Shown in pieces: positions 33,071 to 45,339 of a DNA stretch of 64,000 bases. Below the pieces are notes generated by a model, which was not told the origin of the DNA, did no database searches, and saw only the letters and a program-made list of their open reading frames with translations. Source of the DNA: Nelumbo lutea. Its lineage: Eukaryota > Streptophyta > Magnoliopsida > Proteales > Nelumbonaceae. Location of the stretch: assembly GCA_022828595.1 (NCBI GenBank), contig JAKGHH010000002.1:38348222-38412221 (forward strand), in the 5' to 3' direction. A program made the position numbers and the translations under genes. Within the stretch, counting starts at the first letter, position 1, and each line of letters opens with the position of its first letter.

Positions 33071-34855
33071 TTTTTGTACTAGTTTCAAAAAGTCAGAGAA
33101 AATTACTTGGGACTGCCTCATTTGGAAGTCTCTTCCTACTCATTGTTTCCAATGTTGGAAATGCAAAACAGCCGCCATGTTTTTTGATTTCTCAAATTTC
33201 AATTCTAAGATAGTTTATTTGGTGTGGACAATAATATCAATATCAATATTCTTTTCTCTTTTAATTTCTGAACAAGAATTGTAGGTTGTTTCTTTAATGT
33301 TAAAACTGCCCTTCATTAAATCAGTACAAATCTGACAGTTAGTGTCAGCCTTCTGTGCATCTGACCACCAAGAATGGTAGTTTTTCCAAACTAGGTGGCT
33401 GCAAAAAAGATGGTAGTTTGTACAATGGAAGATAAGTTACAAGGCCTCCATTAAAATTTATCGACTTCTTACCATTTTGGAACACTGAACTAGCAATGCT
33501 GGTGCTGGTATTTTTGTCTTTTTTTCATTGAGGTTGTTCTGTGCTATTTTGAAATGTTAGCAGTGAATAGGAACAAACTTCTGAATAAGTTACTTGACAG
33601 TAATTTTCCCAAGTTAAGGGAAAAAAAGAGGCTTTACATGGGCCTTCACACATGGGGCAAACAGAGGGCTTAAGGCTTTATCTAGAGAGAATTTAGATGA
33701 TATTTGATGCTTTTCAACATTTCTTCTTCATACCCAGTCTCTAACCTTGTAAGGTATTTTCCAGGGGCCTTGGAACATTCCTCATCCACCATGTAACTAA
33801 TTGTGGGTCTCCCTCCATAGACATCCTATCATGGCCATTGGATGCCGATAACTCGTTCTTGTGTACCAAGGTAATAATTTTCCTTACCAATAAAAAAGCG
33901 GTAACAATCGACTTGTGCAGAATCAATTGTATGGGCAGGTCATAAATATGCTATATTATTACCCTTTCTAAAAGCTCCTGCAGTGTTACATGGGGAACAT
34001 CCATCAGAGTTTAGCTCAGTAGAGTTCACTCTAACTGGTTTGAATATCACTGGTGTCTTTATTTTGTGAGAAGACCTGACCATTATACCCACTTTGTATT
34101 AATCAAATCAATTGTGATCCTTCTGGAAATCTGCAACGTAAAAGAGGATTTGGAAACATGTTCTTAGAGGGAAAGGACTTGGGCTTCTAGTAAAACTTTA
34201 CATAGAAGGCTCATCTGCAAGCTGGACACAGAAAAGTAACAAGGTAGAGATAAAGATATTGGGGCTTTCTGAATTTTAGAATGTGAAAAATTGGTTTTGA
34301 GGATTGTCAATTTAGTAATGCATCTGTAACTAAATTATTCATTTTCACTACTTTGTCCATTTTGGGATTTGTTGTTTTTATTGTATCCTGAATCCTGATA
34401 ACTTTAAAGTTCTTGTACTGGTATTCTCCCATGCTTTAAATATCCATAAACCTTAAATCTTAAATAGGACAATAAGATGAAAATGTTTATTAAAAAACTA
34501 TAAGATGAAAGCGCAGAACATGAATCTTCAATACGTGCAGTACTTGTATCATCATCATTTAAGCCTTGTCCTAACAATATGGGTTGGCTATATGAATTCT
34601 GTTCTGCCATTTCATTATGTTCTTTGACATATAGATTGTTAATTTATGTTCCCTTAAATCATTCTCAACACTTCAACCCATATCGGTTTCGATTTTGGTC
34701 TGAGTTAAACATATGATATGCTGCAATGAAATATATATCATGATGTATTCTGAACTGTGCGATGTAGTTTTGATTTCTCGAATGAATATATTGTTAACTT
34801 CAACTTGCGATGAATCTCGGTTGTGTTTACTATATATATACATATATACATATAC
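33071..34855. other. Noncoding interior, no feature recognised
   Basis: AT-rich. No coding domain or clear repeat end. A short TATATACA run precedes the array at 34860. Confidence 0.55.
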
Positions 34856-34859
34856 ATAT

Positions 34860-35335
34860 ACACTCTACTAAGCCCCGGCAACCCCAGGCACTCTACAAAG
34901 CCCCGGCAACCCTAGGCACTCTACAAAGCCCCGGCAACCCTAGGCACTCTACAAAGCCCCGACACCCCAGGTACACTACAAAAGCCCTGGACACCTCGAG
35001 CACCTCAGTAAGCCTCGGCAACCCCAGACACTCTACAAAGCCCCGACACCCCAGGCACACTACAAAAGCCTTGGGCACCTCGGGCACCTCAGTAGGCCTC
35101 GACACTCCAGGCACACTACAAAAGGCCTGTACATCCTAGGCACCTCAGTAAGCCCTGGACCCCCAAGCACACTACAAAAGCCCTAGACACCCCAAGCACC
35201 TCAGTAAGCCCCGACCCCTTAGGCACAAATAAAGCACTGGCAACCCTAGGCACAGATAAAGCCCTAGCAACCCTAGGCATAGAGAAAGCCCTAGCACCCC
35301 AGGCATCGATAAAGCCCTGGCAACCCCAAGCACAA
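34860..35335. repeat. Tandem array of a 27-29 bp unit, about 17 copies
   Basis: Degenerate head-to-tail units of the form CACTCTACAAAGCCCCGGCA plus an ACCCTAGG tail. In the middle, two variants alternate (ACACTACAAAAGCCC and ACCTCAGTAAGCC), giving a higher-order pair. It is C-rich on the plus strand. There are no unique spacers between units, so this is a minisatellite. Confidence 0.9.
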
Positions 35336-36951
35336 CTATACCTCCATGTAACCATTGGAGGGCTTCGTCGATAGTAGGTATGACTCCTATCCAATTTATA
35401 AATACATATACTCTATCCAACTGCAATGAATTAAGGGAAAACAAACTTTACTCGCCCCTACATTGACAATAAAACTCCACTAAAGAACAACACTCCACTT
35501 CCCCAAACACGATTGTGACAAAACTCTAACCTATGCTACTTATTTATACTATGACTAAAACCAAACTGTATCGCCCATTGAGGGCATCACCTTCTTAAGG
35601 CACAACAACCATTGATCCTTGTTGTGTAGCAAAAACTGCATTTCCCTACAAATTAATTCAAATTTCTCTTTCTATAAAAACGTTAATTTATTATTTACAT
35701 AATGTTATTTGGGATAACTCCTTTGCACCCGATAGCATCTCAGATGATTGAAATAACACTGTTCGTTTTCTCTAATGATCTACGATAAAGTTCACTATGC
35801 TTGCGATAAAGCCCACATAGAAGCCCAATCCTCCTACAAAAATCAAATACCCTTTCCTATGCGCATGCTAAAATTGTTCACAACCTTATCGCACCCAATG
35901 AAAATTTGAGAAACAGAACAATAGTCGATTTCTCCCTCCACTCTAACAATTTGGGACTAGAGGCCAGTTATGATGGCCGATCACCATGAAACATACATGC
36001 GTGTTCATAAAATATTTAATTTTAAATACTTGGGTTTTATTTGTGACCTATAAACGCAATTTGCGATAAAACTTAAGACTCTGAATACCCACACCATGTT
36101 ATTCAACAAATCATGCTAGGCCTTTAAATTGGAAAACACGCCCAATATGTTATGATAAATACCTACGATGCGGCGGTGTTAGTTTTCGATTTTAGAATGG
36201 CATGGCTAATACGGTATATCTTAGGGATCAGTATGACACTCGATTTCTCCCTCTAGCGATCTACAACTAAAGTTTGAAGTCGTACATATGTCAACACCCT
36301 TACAGTCCAATCATAGCAACACTCAAGTGATAAAAGTTCGCAAAACACCCAAATTTAAATCTTAGTTCGACAGTTGCACTGAATTTCTGAACTAAGGAGT
36401 ACGCACAATCTACTTTGTTAGAACAAGAGTTGCGATAATGTTTTCCTTCAAAGCTTAAATACTTCTAAATACCGAGTGAACATAGGATCACTATTAACAT
36501 GAATGCACGAACTTGGCCATTGCCAGAAAAAAGCAACACATGCAATCCCATACGCTCCCTTGCTATCCCCCCTTGTTTTTGGCCATGGGGGGCTGAAATA
36601 TGGAAACTCAACTCTAGCTTGTCCGTTGCCAGAAAGGAGCATCACACACAGTAATTCCCAGTGTCTTTTTCTAATTTCCTTCCCGTCAACAGTCAGGGGG
36701 GCTGAGACACACAAACAAGGCGTAGCATTGACCATTGACAAGAAGGAAACCACCAAAAGACAGGGGCTAAATCATGGAACGCAGGGAATTCCCATCACAA
36801 ACACAAGACACATCCCACCTACACAAAATTACAAAATATGGCAAATTCCCAGACCCAACGCATGCAAACCAAATCACCCCAAGGTTTAAAAACAAATATG
36901 AAGGTAAGTGCTTATCAATAAGCTCTCACTTATCGATAAGCAGGGGAGCTA
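35336..36951. other. Noncoding interior, no gene recognised
   Basis: No domain seen. It ends in a palindromic block around CTTATCGATAAG near 36929-36941 and a purine-rich stretch (AAGCAGGGGAGC) next to the LTR-like unit. Confidence 0.5.
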
Positions 36952-36952
36952 A

Positions 36953-37555
36953 TGTAGGTACATGGTGGTCACTAAGACTATCAGAGTACAAAGGGTGTCA
37001 AACCAATGCTACGTGGACGCCTGCGATGAATCCGTAACCTATTGCACGTCTGTGATAAGTTCATCTCAGATCTGCGATTGCAATGAACCCGACAACATTA
37101 CGAGAACTACGGAATCACAGTAGATCGGGAATAAATGCCGGTTACATGTGCATCTTTAAATTACTCATGCAAGTTTAATAAAACGTACGCCCACCAAACG
37201 ATGATGTCACCCACACTACGTCAATATAATAGGGCCGTATACAAATAGAATTCGGAAGGGATAAGACTCTCCAATAATAATACCTTAATAGTTAAACAAA
37301 AGGAAAAATATCATTTCCTAATAGAAAAAATTCTCTTTCCCAACAAGAAAGAACTTCTTCCTAAATACCCTTAACTTTCTCTATATAAAAGGGGGAGAGC
37401 AATTCTTCTCAAGGGAGAACACAATCATAATCCTCACCTAGGTTTCTCACAAGGGATTCTCCCTTCTCTCCTCTCTTTTCCTCTCCTCCCCTCATCCTCT
37501 ATCTTTCCCGTTGCCATCTTCGGACCTTTAGAGACTAACTAACTGCTAGGAGTCA
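36953..37555 (+). repeat. LTR-like unit with TATA box
   Basis: The unit begins TGTAGGTACATGG after a purine tract that could be a PPT. It has TATATAAAA at 37382-37390 followed by a pyrimidine-rich leader, and then joins an A-rich tract. These are LTR traits, but no second copy exists in the window, so it could be a solo or nested LTR fragment or a chance resemblance. Confidence 0.4.
37382..37390 (+). promoter_or_regulatory. TATA box in the LTR-like unit
   Basis: TATATAAAAGGGGG is a good plant core-promoter match, with a CT-rich region about 60-100 bp downstream. Confidence 0.45.
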
Positions 37556-37559
37556 ACGG

Positions 37560-38335
37560 CGAAAACAGAGAGAAAAGCCAAAAAAAAAAAGAAAACTACA
37601 AAAAAAAAATTAAAAAATGGAAAAATCCCAAAAATGAAAAAAAAGAGAATAGAAGAAAATCCAAAAATGGAAAGTTTAAAAAAAGGAAAAGAAAAATCCA
37701 AACTAACATATAAAAATGCAAAAAAGAAAAAATCCAAAATATATAACAAAAGAGAAAATCCAAAATCCAAAAAAAAAAGAAGAAAAGTCAAAATACAATA
37801 AAGGGAAAATACAAAATACAAAAAAAGAGAAAAAAAACTAGGGAATCAAATAAAAAGGGAAAAATCCAAAATCAATAAAAAGAAGATAAAAAGAAAAAAT
37901 CCAAGTAAATGCAAAAAATGGGAATATATAAAATAAAAAATGGGAAAATCAAAAATCAAAAATAAGAAAGAAAAGATAGAAAAATCCAAAATAAAATAAA
38001 TAAAGAAAAAACAAATTTCAAAAAAGAAGGGGGAATCCAATGTGCAAAAAAATAAAAATATTCAGGATTCAGAAAAAAATAGGAAAATCTAAAATATAAA
38101 AAAAAATCCATAACACCAAAAAGATAAAAGATCCAAAACATAAAAAAGAGGAACATGTCAAGATCTAAGAAAATAAGGAAAATCCAAAAAAGGGAAAATT
38201 TCAAAGTACAAGAAAAATATAAAATATCAAAACAAAGGGGGGGGGGAATCCAAAATCCAAAATTCAAAAAAGAAGAAGAAGAAGAAGAAGAAGAAGAAGA
38301 AGAGAGTGAGGGCAAAATAAAGAAAGAAGTAGTTG
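37560..38335. repeat. A/purine-rich tract with TCCAAAA words and (AAG)n
   Basis: About 775 bp almost devoid of T and G outside AAG runs. It is built of repeated AAAATCCAAAA-like words and includes a 10-G run (38237-38246) and (AAG) repeats at 38271-38302. A similar tract lies at 31950-32085. ORFs here are low-complexity translations and not genes. Confidence 0.85.
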
Positions 38336-38342
38336 CTAGCTA

Positions 38343-40585
38343 GGTTGTGTTGACAAGAAAGCACCATCAAGAGTCCTCGGCCAATTCCTCATTAGACAGT
38401 GAATAGATCAGTTACTAGGTTGTGGTACAAAATCCCTTCCAAAGTCTTGCAATCACTTCTTAGCTAACAAATCCAACTGCTTCCTCCTTAATAAAGCCTA
38501 CATCCAGCCTAATCCCTTTCAAAAGGGTACATAGAGCAGCCCATTTCATGGGTCCACTTCTGTAAATAAAAATATTATTTTCCCCATTTTTTCCTTATTT
38601 TGCCTTATGCTTACTTGTAAGATGTGATTAGCCCGTTTAGGGTTGTCTACCTGTTGAAGAAGGCAAAGTTTGTCTCTTCTCAGAATCCCAAAAGCATGCC
38701 TGAGGGAAGTTAGTTGTTGATCAAGAGCTCTATAGTTAAATTTCCTTTTAACCTCCCAATTTGTAATAAAGCCATCATCTTTGTCCAAACTGGGGAAAAA
38801 ATTGTAACTGCCAAAGAATGATGCATTCCTTTTGAATAATGCCTAAGCCGACATAGAGTAAAGGCACCATCTTAACCTAGTACTCTATGGATTAATCAAA
38901 AAAAGGACTGGAGGCCATCTTCGGCCATTCATCTTTCCTCAATAATCACTTGAATCCGCAAAAGTCTCTAGTTAACCAGTTGAGGTTATGCATTAAACCT
39001 TTTTTTGACAAACTAACCAAATCCACAGGATGCACCTCAAGGATCATCAAAGAGATAAAAAAAACAAAAAAAAAAAGGAAAAAGAGAGGGAGAGAAAAGA
39101 AGACAGAAACAAAAAAAGGGAGAGAGAAAGAAGAAGGAGAATGCCCAAGGGGGATTTGCTCAATACATACTATGCTTAACATATGTTTCTTCAATATGCA
39201 ACGTGTAGTCGATAATGAAATGAAGGGAGGCCTTCCATGGCCCGCTTGTTTGACCTTGGGCATTTAATCCTGATAATATGTAGTGAAATCCTCTAGTTGG
39301 TCATTTGAACCTTCATATCAACCTTCTTCACAATAAACACTTTCTAACGTGTGGGTGTCAAAATAAGTAGAATGTGATTAGAGCAGTCGAGCAAGAGCAA
39401 AAAAAAAACAATGAACTTTTGGTAGCTTTGCTAAGAATGAAATACTCAAATAAAATAGGGCAGTTATTAAAGAAGATCAATGCAAATGCTGAATTGACAA
39501 ACAAAAAATCAAGAAGTAGTCAAGAGAAATTGGGGTAGTTAAAGTCCTCCCTAATCAATAAGAAGGCATGATTCATTTTAATGAAGAATATGAAGAGTAA
39601 TCTCCATCCATATGGCTATGAATGGAGCATTGATAACAAAAATAAAAAAAAAAAGAGATAAAAAATAGGATATAAATGTGATGATGAAAGCAAGCCCTGA
39701 ATTTCCCAAGAGGAGATCCATGCATCTAATGCCTATATTAATTGTTATTTGAGCCTTTTAACCCATCACTTGTAACTTTCATCCCATACCACATTTCGTC
39801 CTAATGAGCAAGACTTCCTTGATCTTTGAAAATTTTGAAAATCAGCATTAGATAGACCTATTTGGCTGACGATGAAAGACCATAGTTGTTACTCCCTTCA
39901 TTAAAGTATTAGTTTTATAGCCCACCATTTTTGTTAACTAGAAAAAAAGGGGAAAAGAAAAAGAAAATAAAATAAAAAAAAACTAGGGGAAGACCCCCTG
40001 TGATAAAGCATTTCTTACAATAAATCATTTGTTCAACAATTTACAATTCCATCACACATGCTTGTGAATTCAATGAGTTTTTGAGTAATGATCATATACG
40101 AACTCTCATTTGATGCGAACTAGACATAGCCCATTTGAACATAATTACTCTCATATGAGTTAAGGTCGAAGGCACTTTTACCCTTGAGTTTTGAAGTTTT
40201 CCCTTCTTATCATTCCAATATTTAATGTCCTTATGCACTGCTCGATAATTAAATGCTTTCTTGTGCCATAGGTTGAAATGTCTTGACCTTTTCAGTGCAC
40301 GTTCGACTTCTATCTTGGCTTTACCATCACATCATATCATTTTGCTTATTTATGTATTCCGTTGGTCATGTCAGCCTCTATGCTTTGACCCGCATAAAAA
40401 AATTTCATCAGTCATGTCAACCTCTATGCCTTGACACACGTCTAAATTGAGCAAATGGAAATGACACAAATGATAATAAAAAAGGAGAAAAAGGAAAATA
40501 AAAAAAGAACTAAAAAAGCAAAAACAAATAGTAGAATATATATATATAAGGAGGAAAGAATGATGAATAGTGATGTCTAAAGCTT
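38343..40585. other. Noncoding interior, A-rich patches
   Basis: No gene. Purine-rich patches at about 39055-39140, 39630-39665, 39940-39985 and 40480-40545. Confidence 0.55.
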
Positions 40586-40589
40586 GGCA

Positions 40590-41640
40590 ATGAGTTCTTC
40601 ACATTTTTGCTTATTTCCCAGCATAAAGTGGATTTTCGATTGCATCACGACATATTGTACTTTTGAGAAAATAAAAAATTGCATCATTGCATATCATGAA
40701 TTTTTTATTATTTCTCAGCATAAAATGGATTTTCGATTGCATCATGGCATATCGCGCTTTTTAACAGTTTAAAAATTGCAACATGGCATATCATAAATTT
40801 TTGCTTATTTTCCGGCATAAAGTGGATTTCCGATTACATTGCATCATATCATGCTTTTTAATAGTTAAAAAATTACATCATGGCATATCATGCATTTTTT
40901 GCTTGTTTCCCGGCATAAAGTGAATTTCCGATTACATTGCAGCATATCACGCTCTTTAATAATTAAAAAATTACATCATGGCATATCATGAATTTTTTAT
41001 TACTTCCTAACATAAAGTGGATTTCCGATTGCATCACGACATATCACACTTTTAAGTAGATTAAAAATTGCATCATGGCATATGCTGATTTTTTTGCTTG
41101 TTTTCCAACATAAAGTGGATTTCCGAATGCATCGCGACATATCGCGCTTTTTAACAATTTAAAAATTGCATCATGGCATATCATGAATTTTTACTTGTTT
41201 GCTGGCATAAAGTGGATTTCCTATTGCATCGCGACATATTGCGCTCTTTAGAAGTTTAAAATTTGCATTATGACATGTCATGAATTTTTTACTTGTTTTT
41301 CGGCATAAAGTGGATTTCCGATTGTATCGCGACATATTGCGCTTTTTAGTAGTTTAAAAATCACATCATGGCATATCATGAACTTTTTGCTTATTTCTCG
41401 GCTTAAAGAGGATTTCCGATTGCATCGCGACATATCGTGCTTTTTAACAGTTTAAAAATTGCATCATGGCATATCATGAATTTTTGTTTGTTTTTCAGCA
41501 TAAAGTGGATTTCCAATTGCATTGTGATATATCGCGGTTTTTAGCAGTTAAAAATTGCATCATGGCATATCATGACTTTTTGCTGATTTCTTGACATACA
41601 GTGGATTTTCCATCTTGCGTTACGATTTAACTTATTTTTA
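40590..41640. repeat. Tandem array of a 97-bp unit, about 10.5 copies
   Basis: The landmark GCATAAAGTGGATTT (with variants) recurs near 40621, 40719, 40815, 40911, 41011, 41110, 41206, 41302, 41400 and 41498. Each unit also has GCATCATGGCATATCATGAA and a CGACATATCGCGC-like block. It ends about 350 bp before the right LTR. Tandem arrays at this place are known from Tat/Ogre elements and are thought to seed satellite DNA. Confidence 0.92.
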
Positions 41641-41979
41641 TCATGTCATAAAATGATTTTCATCACTTTTCAGATAGAAAATATATTTCATGATTTGCAC
41701 CGCGGCTTATCGCACTTTACTATGTTAGTCTTTGATGTGTTTGACATGCCTCAAACCCTTCTTCCTAAGGGTACACCATTCCTCAAGAATTTGGCAATCA
41801 CGCAATAGTAAAATTGGCTTGAACTAGATAAAACGATGCTCCACGAGAACTCCGTTTCCTCATCTTTCCATTCGCTTTAATCTTCCTTCTTCGTCTCGCC
41901 CCTCTTCTAAGCCGGTCCTTTGCAAAAATCTCTCTGTACTTCTTTTTATCTTTGTTGTTTTGTAGTCTCATATATCACA

Positions 41980-41994
41980 ACAAAGAGGAGCAGC
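41980..41994 (+). other. Probable polypurine tract
   Basis: ACAAAGAGGAGCAGC lies directly before the TGTCAACACC start of the right LTR. It is mostly purine and correctly placed for plus-strand priming. Confidence 0.6.
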
Positions 41995-43933
41995 TGTCAA
42001 CACCTTATTTTTGATTAGTCATTTACCTAAACCTCTAACTTACCCCAAACACCTAATCAGACCCTGCCGATCCCTCTAAAACACCAAAAAATCCTAACTT
42101 TCATCTCCAGAGCCCTTGGAACTACCATTAAACCTACCCAATACCTATTTGATGGCTCCGATCGACCCCCACATACACCTCAACCACCAGATAAGACACA
42201 ACCATCAGTTCTCGGACACCCCCAAATACCCACCTGTGAAATCTCAGTCCAAAATACCTCTATTTGCCCTTCAATTGCACCAAGATTCTATTTTAAGGTT
42301 CCAGATTCATAGAATTGAGCTCTTTCCAGATCTACTCCATCCGGGTCCAGTTGGCTCAATATGACCTTACCACTCATCTTAGAATGTCCAAAGAACCCAA
42401 ATCTCAATTCCCAAATCCTCAAAACTCTTTATAGATCTCATTTGATACCCTTGACCAAATTACCAAAATACCCTTTAAACCAAATTTCCAAGATATCTCC
42501 ATTTCAAATTACCAAAATACCCTTCAAATAGATCCCTGTAACACTCTTTTCTTCCAAATTACCAAAATTACCCTTTTGACCAATTCCCAAAATTACCCTT
42601 GGCCTAATTTCCAAAATTGCCCCTCCTTCCAAAATTCCCCTAAATTTCCAAAATACCCTTTAACCAAAATTACCAAAATTCCCTTGACCAAAGTTACCCA
42701 AATTACCCCTGTTGACCAACACCCAAGCTACCCCTAACCCAATTCCCAAAATACCCTCTCTCCTAAAATTACCAAAATATCCCTTCCCTTAAATTCTCAA
42801 ATTACCCCAAGTTTCCAAAAATACCAAGTTACCTTTCTTTCCCCAATTTACCCCTTGAAGACACCAACCTAGTGAGATACCTCCCCCCAAATCCTAGCCT
42901 ACCCACCTTAAACCCTCTTCCTCTCGGTTTTTGTTTAGAAGCCCCCTTCCTTAGGGGAGGCATTTTCCCAATCAGAGGTAGAAGCAAAGAGGTTGGAATG
43001 GGGGTTTACAAGCTCTCGACATTTTCCTTTGGGGAAGCATGAGAGCCACCGAATGGAGAATTGAGAGGGAGTTCTAAAAGAAGAAGAGAGAGAGAGAGAG
43101 AGTCCATGAGAGAGAAAAGGAGAAGAAAATAGAGAGGGTTGGAAGGAGGTCTTGAGAGAGGAGAGAAGATTGTGAGAGAGAGGAGAAAACAGTCGAAGAT
43201 CCTGTCTCAGTCCTCGTCAAATTCGAAGAGAAAAATTGCTTCCATCACAACCTAGGTAGAGTTTCCATCGCTGAAGGAGCTTCTTCGAGAGGCTGAGCTT
43301 TCCCTTCCCTTGCATCATCGCTTCTCATTTCACGCCACAAGAGGTATATTTTGATTACCTCATATCTCCTTTTAGGGTAACAACTGTAGTTGTAGTTGCT
43401 GTTTTTGTAATAGATGTTCTTGCTTTTGCTTTATGGTTCGTTTTTATTTTTTATTTTTGCTTTGAGGCTTGGGGGTTCTCTAGAGTTTGGGAGCTTTATG
43501 CTTCCTCTCTTTTTCATACCATTCAACTGAGTCCGGAGGTGGGGGCTCTGATAGAAAGGGGTGAGGAAGCAGTTTCTCATCCTTTTTCTTAGGTCCCTGT
43601 GCCTAAAAGGGGATTGGTCTGGGAATGTAGAAGAGAGCATTCCTTCGAGCTATTAGAAGATCCGAGTCTCCAATTTATTTTCTGCACAAGTTTGGATAAT
43701 GGTGTTCACGCTGACCAGAGAGAGGGGTGCCTAACCCCTTCCCTCTCTCTTTCTCATCTTACCTAGGTTTGTCTACCTTGTCTAGGTCGAATGATAGGGA
43801 ATTGCCATTAAATTCAAGTTTATTTCTGAAATCCAATTCTGGGAGACCCATCACTCCCAGTTATGTGTTTACGATGGGTGGCGACTCCTTACATTTGGTT
43901 AACCGTTGGAGCCTGTTTTTTCTGACGTTTACA
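41995..43933 (+). repeat. 3' LTR of the LARD-like element
   Basis: 1939 bp from TGTCAACACC to GTTTACA. From 42276 it aligns with 26256-27801. Relative to that copy it has about 70 extra bp around the GA run (43085-43105) and about 40 extra bp near 43380. CAAAATACCCTT-type minisatellite units fill 42440-42850. The flanking sequence after 43933 has no PBS. Confidence 0.85.
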
Positions 43934-43949
43934 GGCAGATATTGAAAAT

Positions 43950-44335
43950 TAATATTTGAATTTGAATCCGATTAAATATTCAATTATATTCGAATTCGAT
44001 TAATTAATTATTTTAGATAATTAATAAATATATAAAATAAATATTTTATTGATATAAAATATATAAATATATAAATTATTTATCTAACTTAATTATTATA
44101 TATAATTTATATAAAATATTTTATATACTATATATAAGAATTAAATAATCGATCAAATTCTAATATTTATCGAATCGAATCAGGTCTTATCCGAATTCAA
44201 ATTTAATTAACTATTCGGTATGAATAGGATATCCGAATTCGGCTGATTAGATATTCGAATTGTCCAAATTTGATTCGATTATGTCAAATATTGAATTCAA
44301 AATTAGATTTTCGAATACCGCTTATACCCCTACTT
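43950..44335. mobile_element. MITE-like AT-rich element with ATTCGAATTCG ends
   Basis: TTCGAATTCGAT-type words are in both halves, the centre is AT-rich, and the right end reads GCTTATACCCCTAC, as in other plant MITEs ending in CACCCCTA. Exact ends and a target duplication are not clear. Confidence 0.35.
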
Positions 44336-45339
44336 GTGACCCATGTTTAAAGATATATGATATGACCCACCATGGAATGGATGTTTAATGGGTCAATTAA
44401 TGAAAGTCTTGTCCAAATAATGTGTCAACTGAATCCTATTTTGTCATTCCATTATGTTTAGTGTCATGGTGTTGGTGTTATTGTTAGATTGTCTACTCAA
44501 AATATTTCAACATTTTTAGTGTAAAAATAATATTTGAACTAATAATATGGTCAATTATTATTATTATTACTATTACTCTTACTACTGAAGTTTTACCAAA
44601 TCTGGTGTATATCTTCACATTTTGAGTCAGTTTGGGAAGGTAGCAACTTGCAAGTATAAATATGCTCAGTTCAAAACCTTGTATATGGTATTTCTAAATC
44701 TTGTATTTGTATTTTTTTTTTAAATTGAGCTTTCTTTTTTATATTTTCACACGGAGGGAGACATGAATTTTCTTTCTGTTTTTTTTTTGGTGAGGGGAGT
44801 TGAACAAGAAAATAAAAATAGGGAGTATAAGAGGTAGGGTTTCAAGAGAAATGGAACAGGAAGGTTTGGGTTTATTATAAATGTTTTTAAAGGAAAAATA
44901 AACAAAAAACCTTTTAAATTTGGGAGTTGGAGGAGCATTAGAGTAGCTCAAGTTCGGTTTCCTATGTTGAGACATACCATTTTTTTTGGGTATTATGTTG
45001 TTTTTAATCTAATCGAATGTTGGATTAGGCTGCAGAATTTTGGACATCATTGATAGGCTAGGCTACCTAAATGGCTAAATCTCCAACTTGGATCCAGTTG
45101 GCAACCTAAGACAAACATCAACTAAATCCATTATAACTCAGTTGGGATTTGGCCTATGGGCTCAAGCAAGTTGGTTGAATTTATATTTGCTCATATTTTT
45201 CATTTCCACTTCTTATTTGAATTTTACAGTCCAACTTAATATAAAATAAAATGTCATTTACTAAACATCTATATTTTCTTGTATTTATTAATATCTATTC
45301 TATAGTTTGTGTTTTATTAAAACATTCCTTATAGTTTAC
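44336..45339. other. Intergenic, no gene recognised
   Basis: AT-rich spacer between the 3' LTR region and the solo LTR. The ORFs at 44739-44975 are low-complexity. Confidence 0.55.

Larger units (their letters stand above)
26256..43933 (+). mobile_element. LARD-like LTR element, about 17.7 kb, no gag-pol
   Basis: Two direct long repeats (26256-27801 and 41995-43933) act as LTRs. The first is followed by a PBS (27805-27822), and the second is preceded by a purine-rich tract (41980-41994) and starts with TG. The 14.2-kb interior has no recognisable Gag or Pol domain in any frame, only low-complexity tracts, tandem arrays and a LINE insertion. The PBS type and the tandem arrays near the 3' LTR resemble giant Tat/Ogre elements, so it may be a non-autonomous derivative of that lineage. 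The LTRs differ by several indels and the left LTR lacks its first 280 bp. Treating both as one element is an inference, and no target duplication is available. Confidence 0.6.

Noticed and set aside
34860..35335. Possible CRISPR-like array
   Set aside because: Units are contiguous and similar along their full length with no unique spacers, in a plant nuclear context. It is a minisatellite.
37546..38343. Phe-rich and Lys/Glu-rich ORFs
   Set aside because: Translations of a purine-rich low-complexity tract.
40590..41640. Possible CRISPR or satellite centromere array
   Set aside because: There are no spacers, so not CRISPR. Only about ten units next to an LTR, so it is a local array, not a centromere.
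26256..43933. Search for a novel multi-gene system in the large gap between LTRs
   Set aside because: No set of ORFs with coding character or consistent orientation was found. Only a LINE fragment, arrays and low-complexity DNA.
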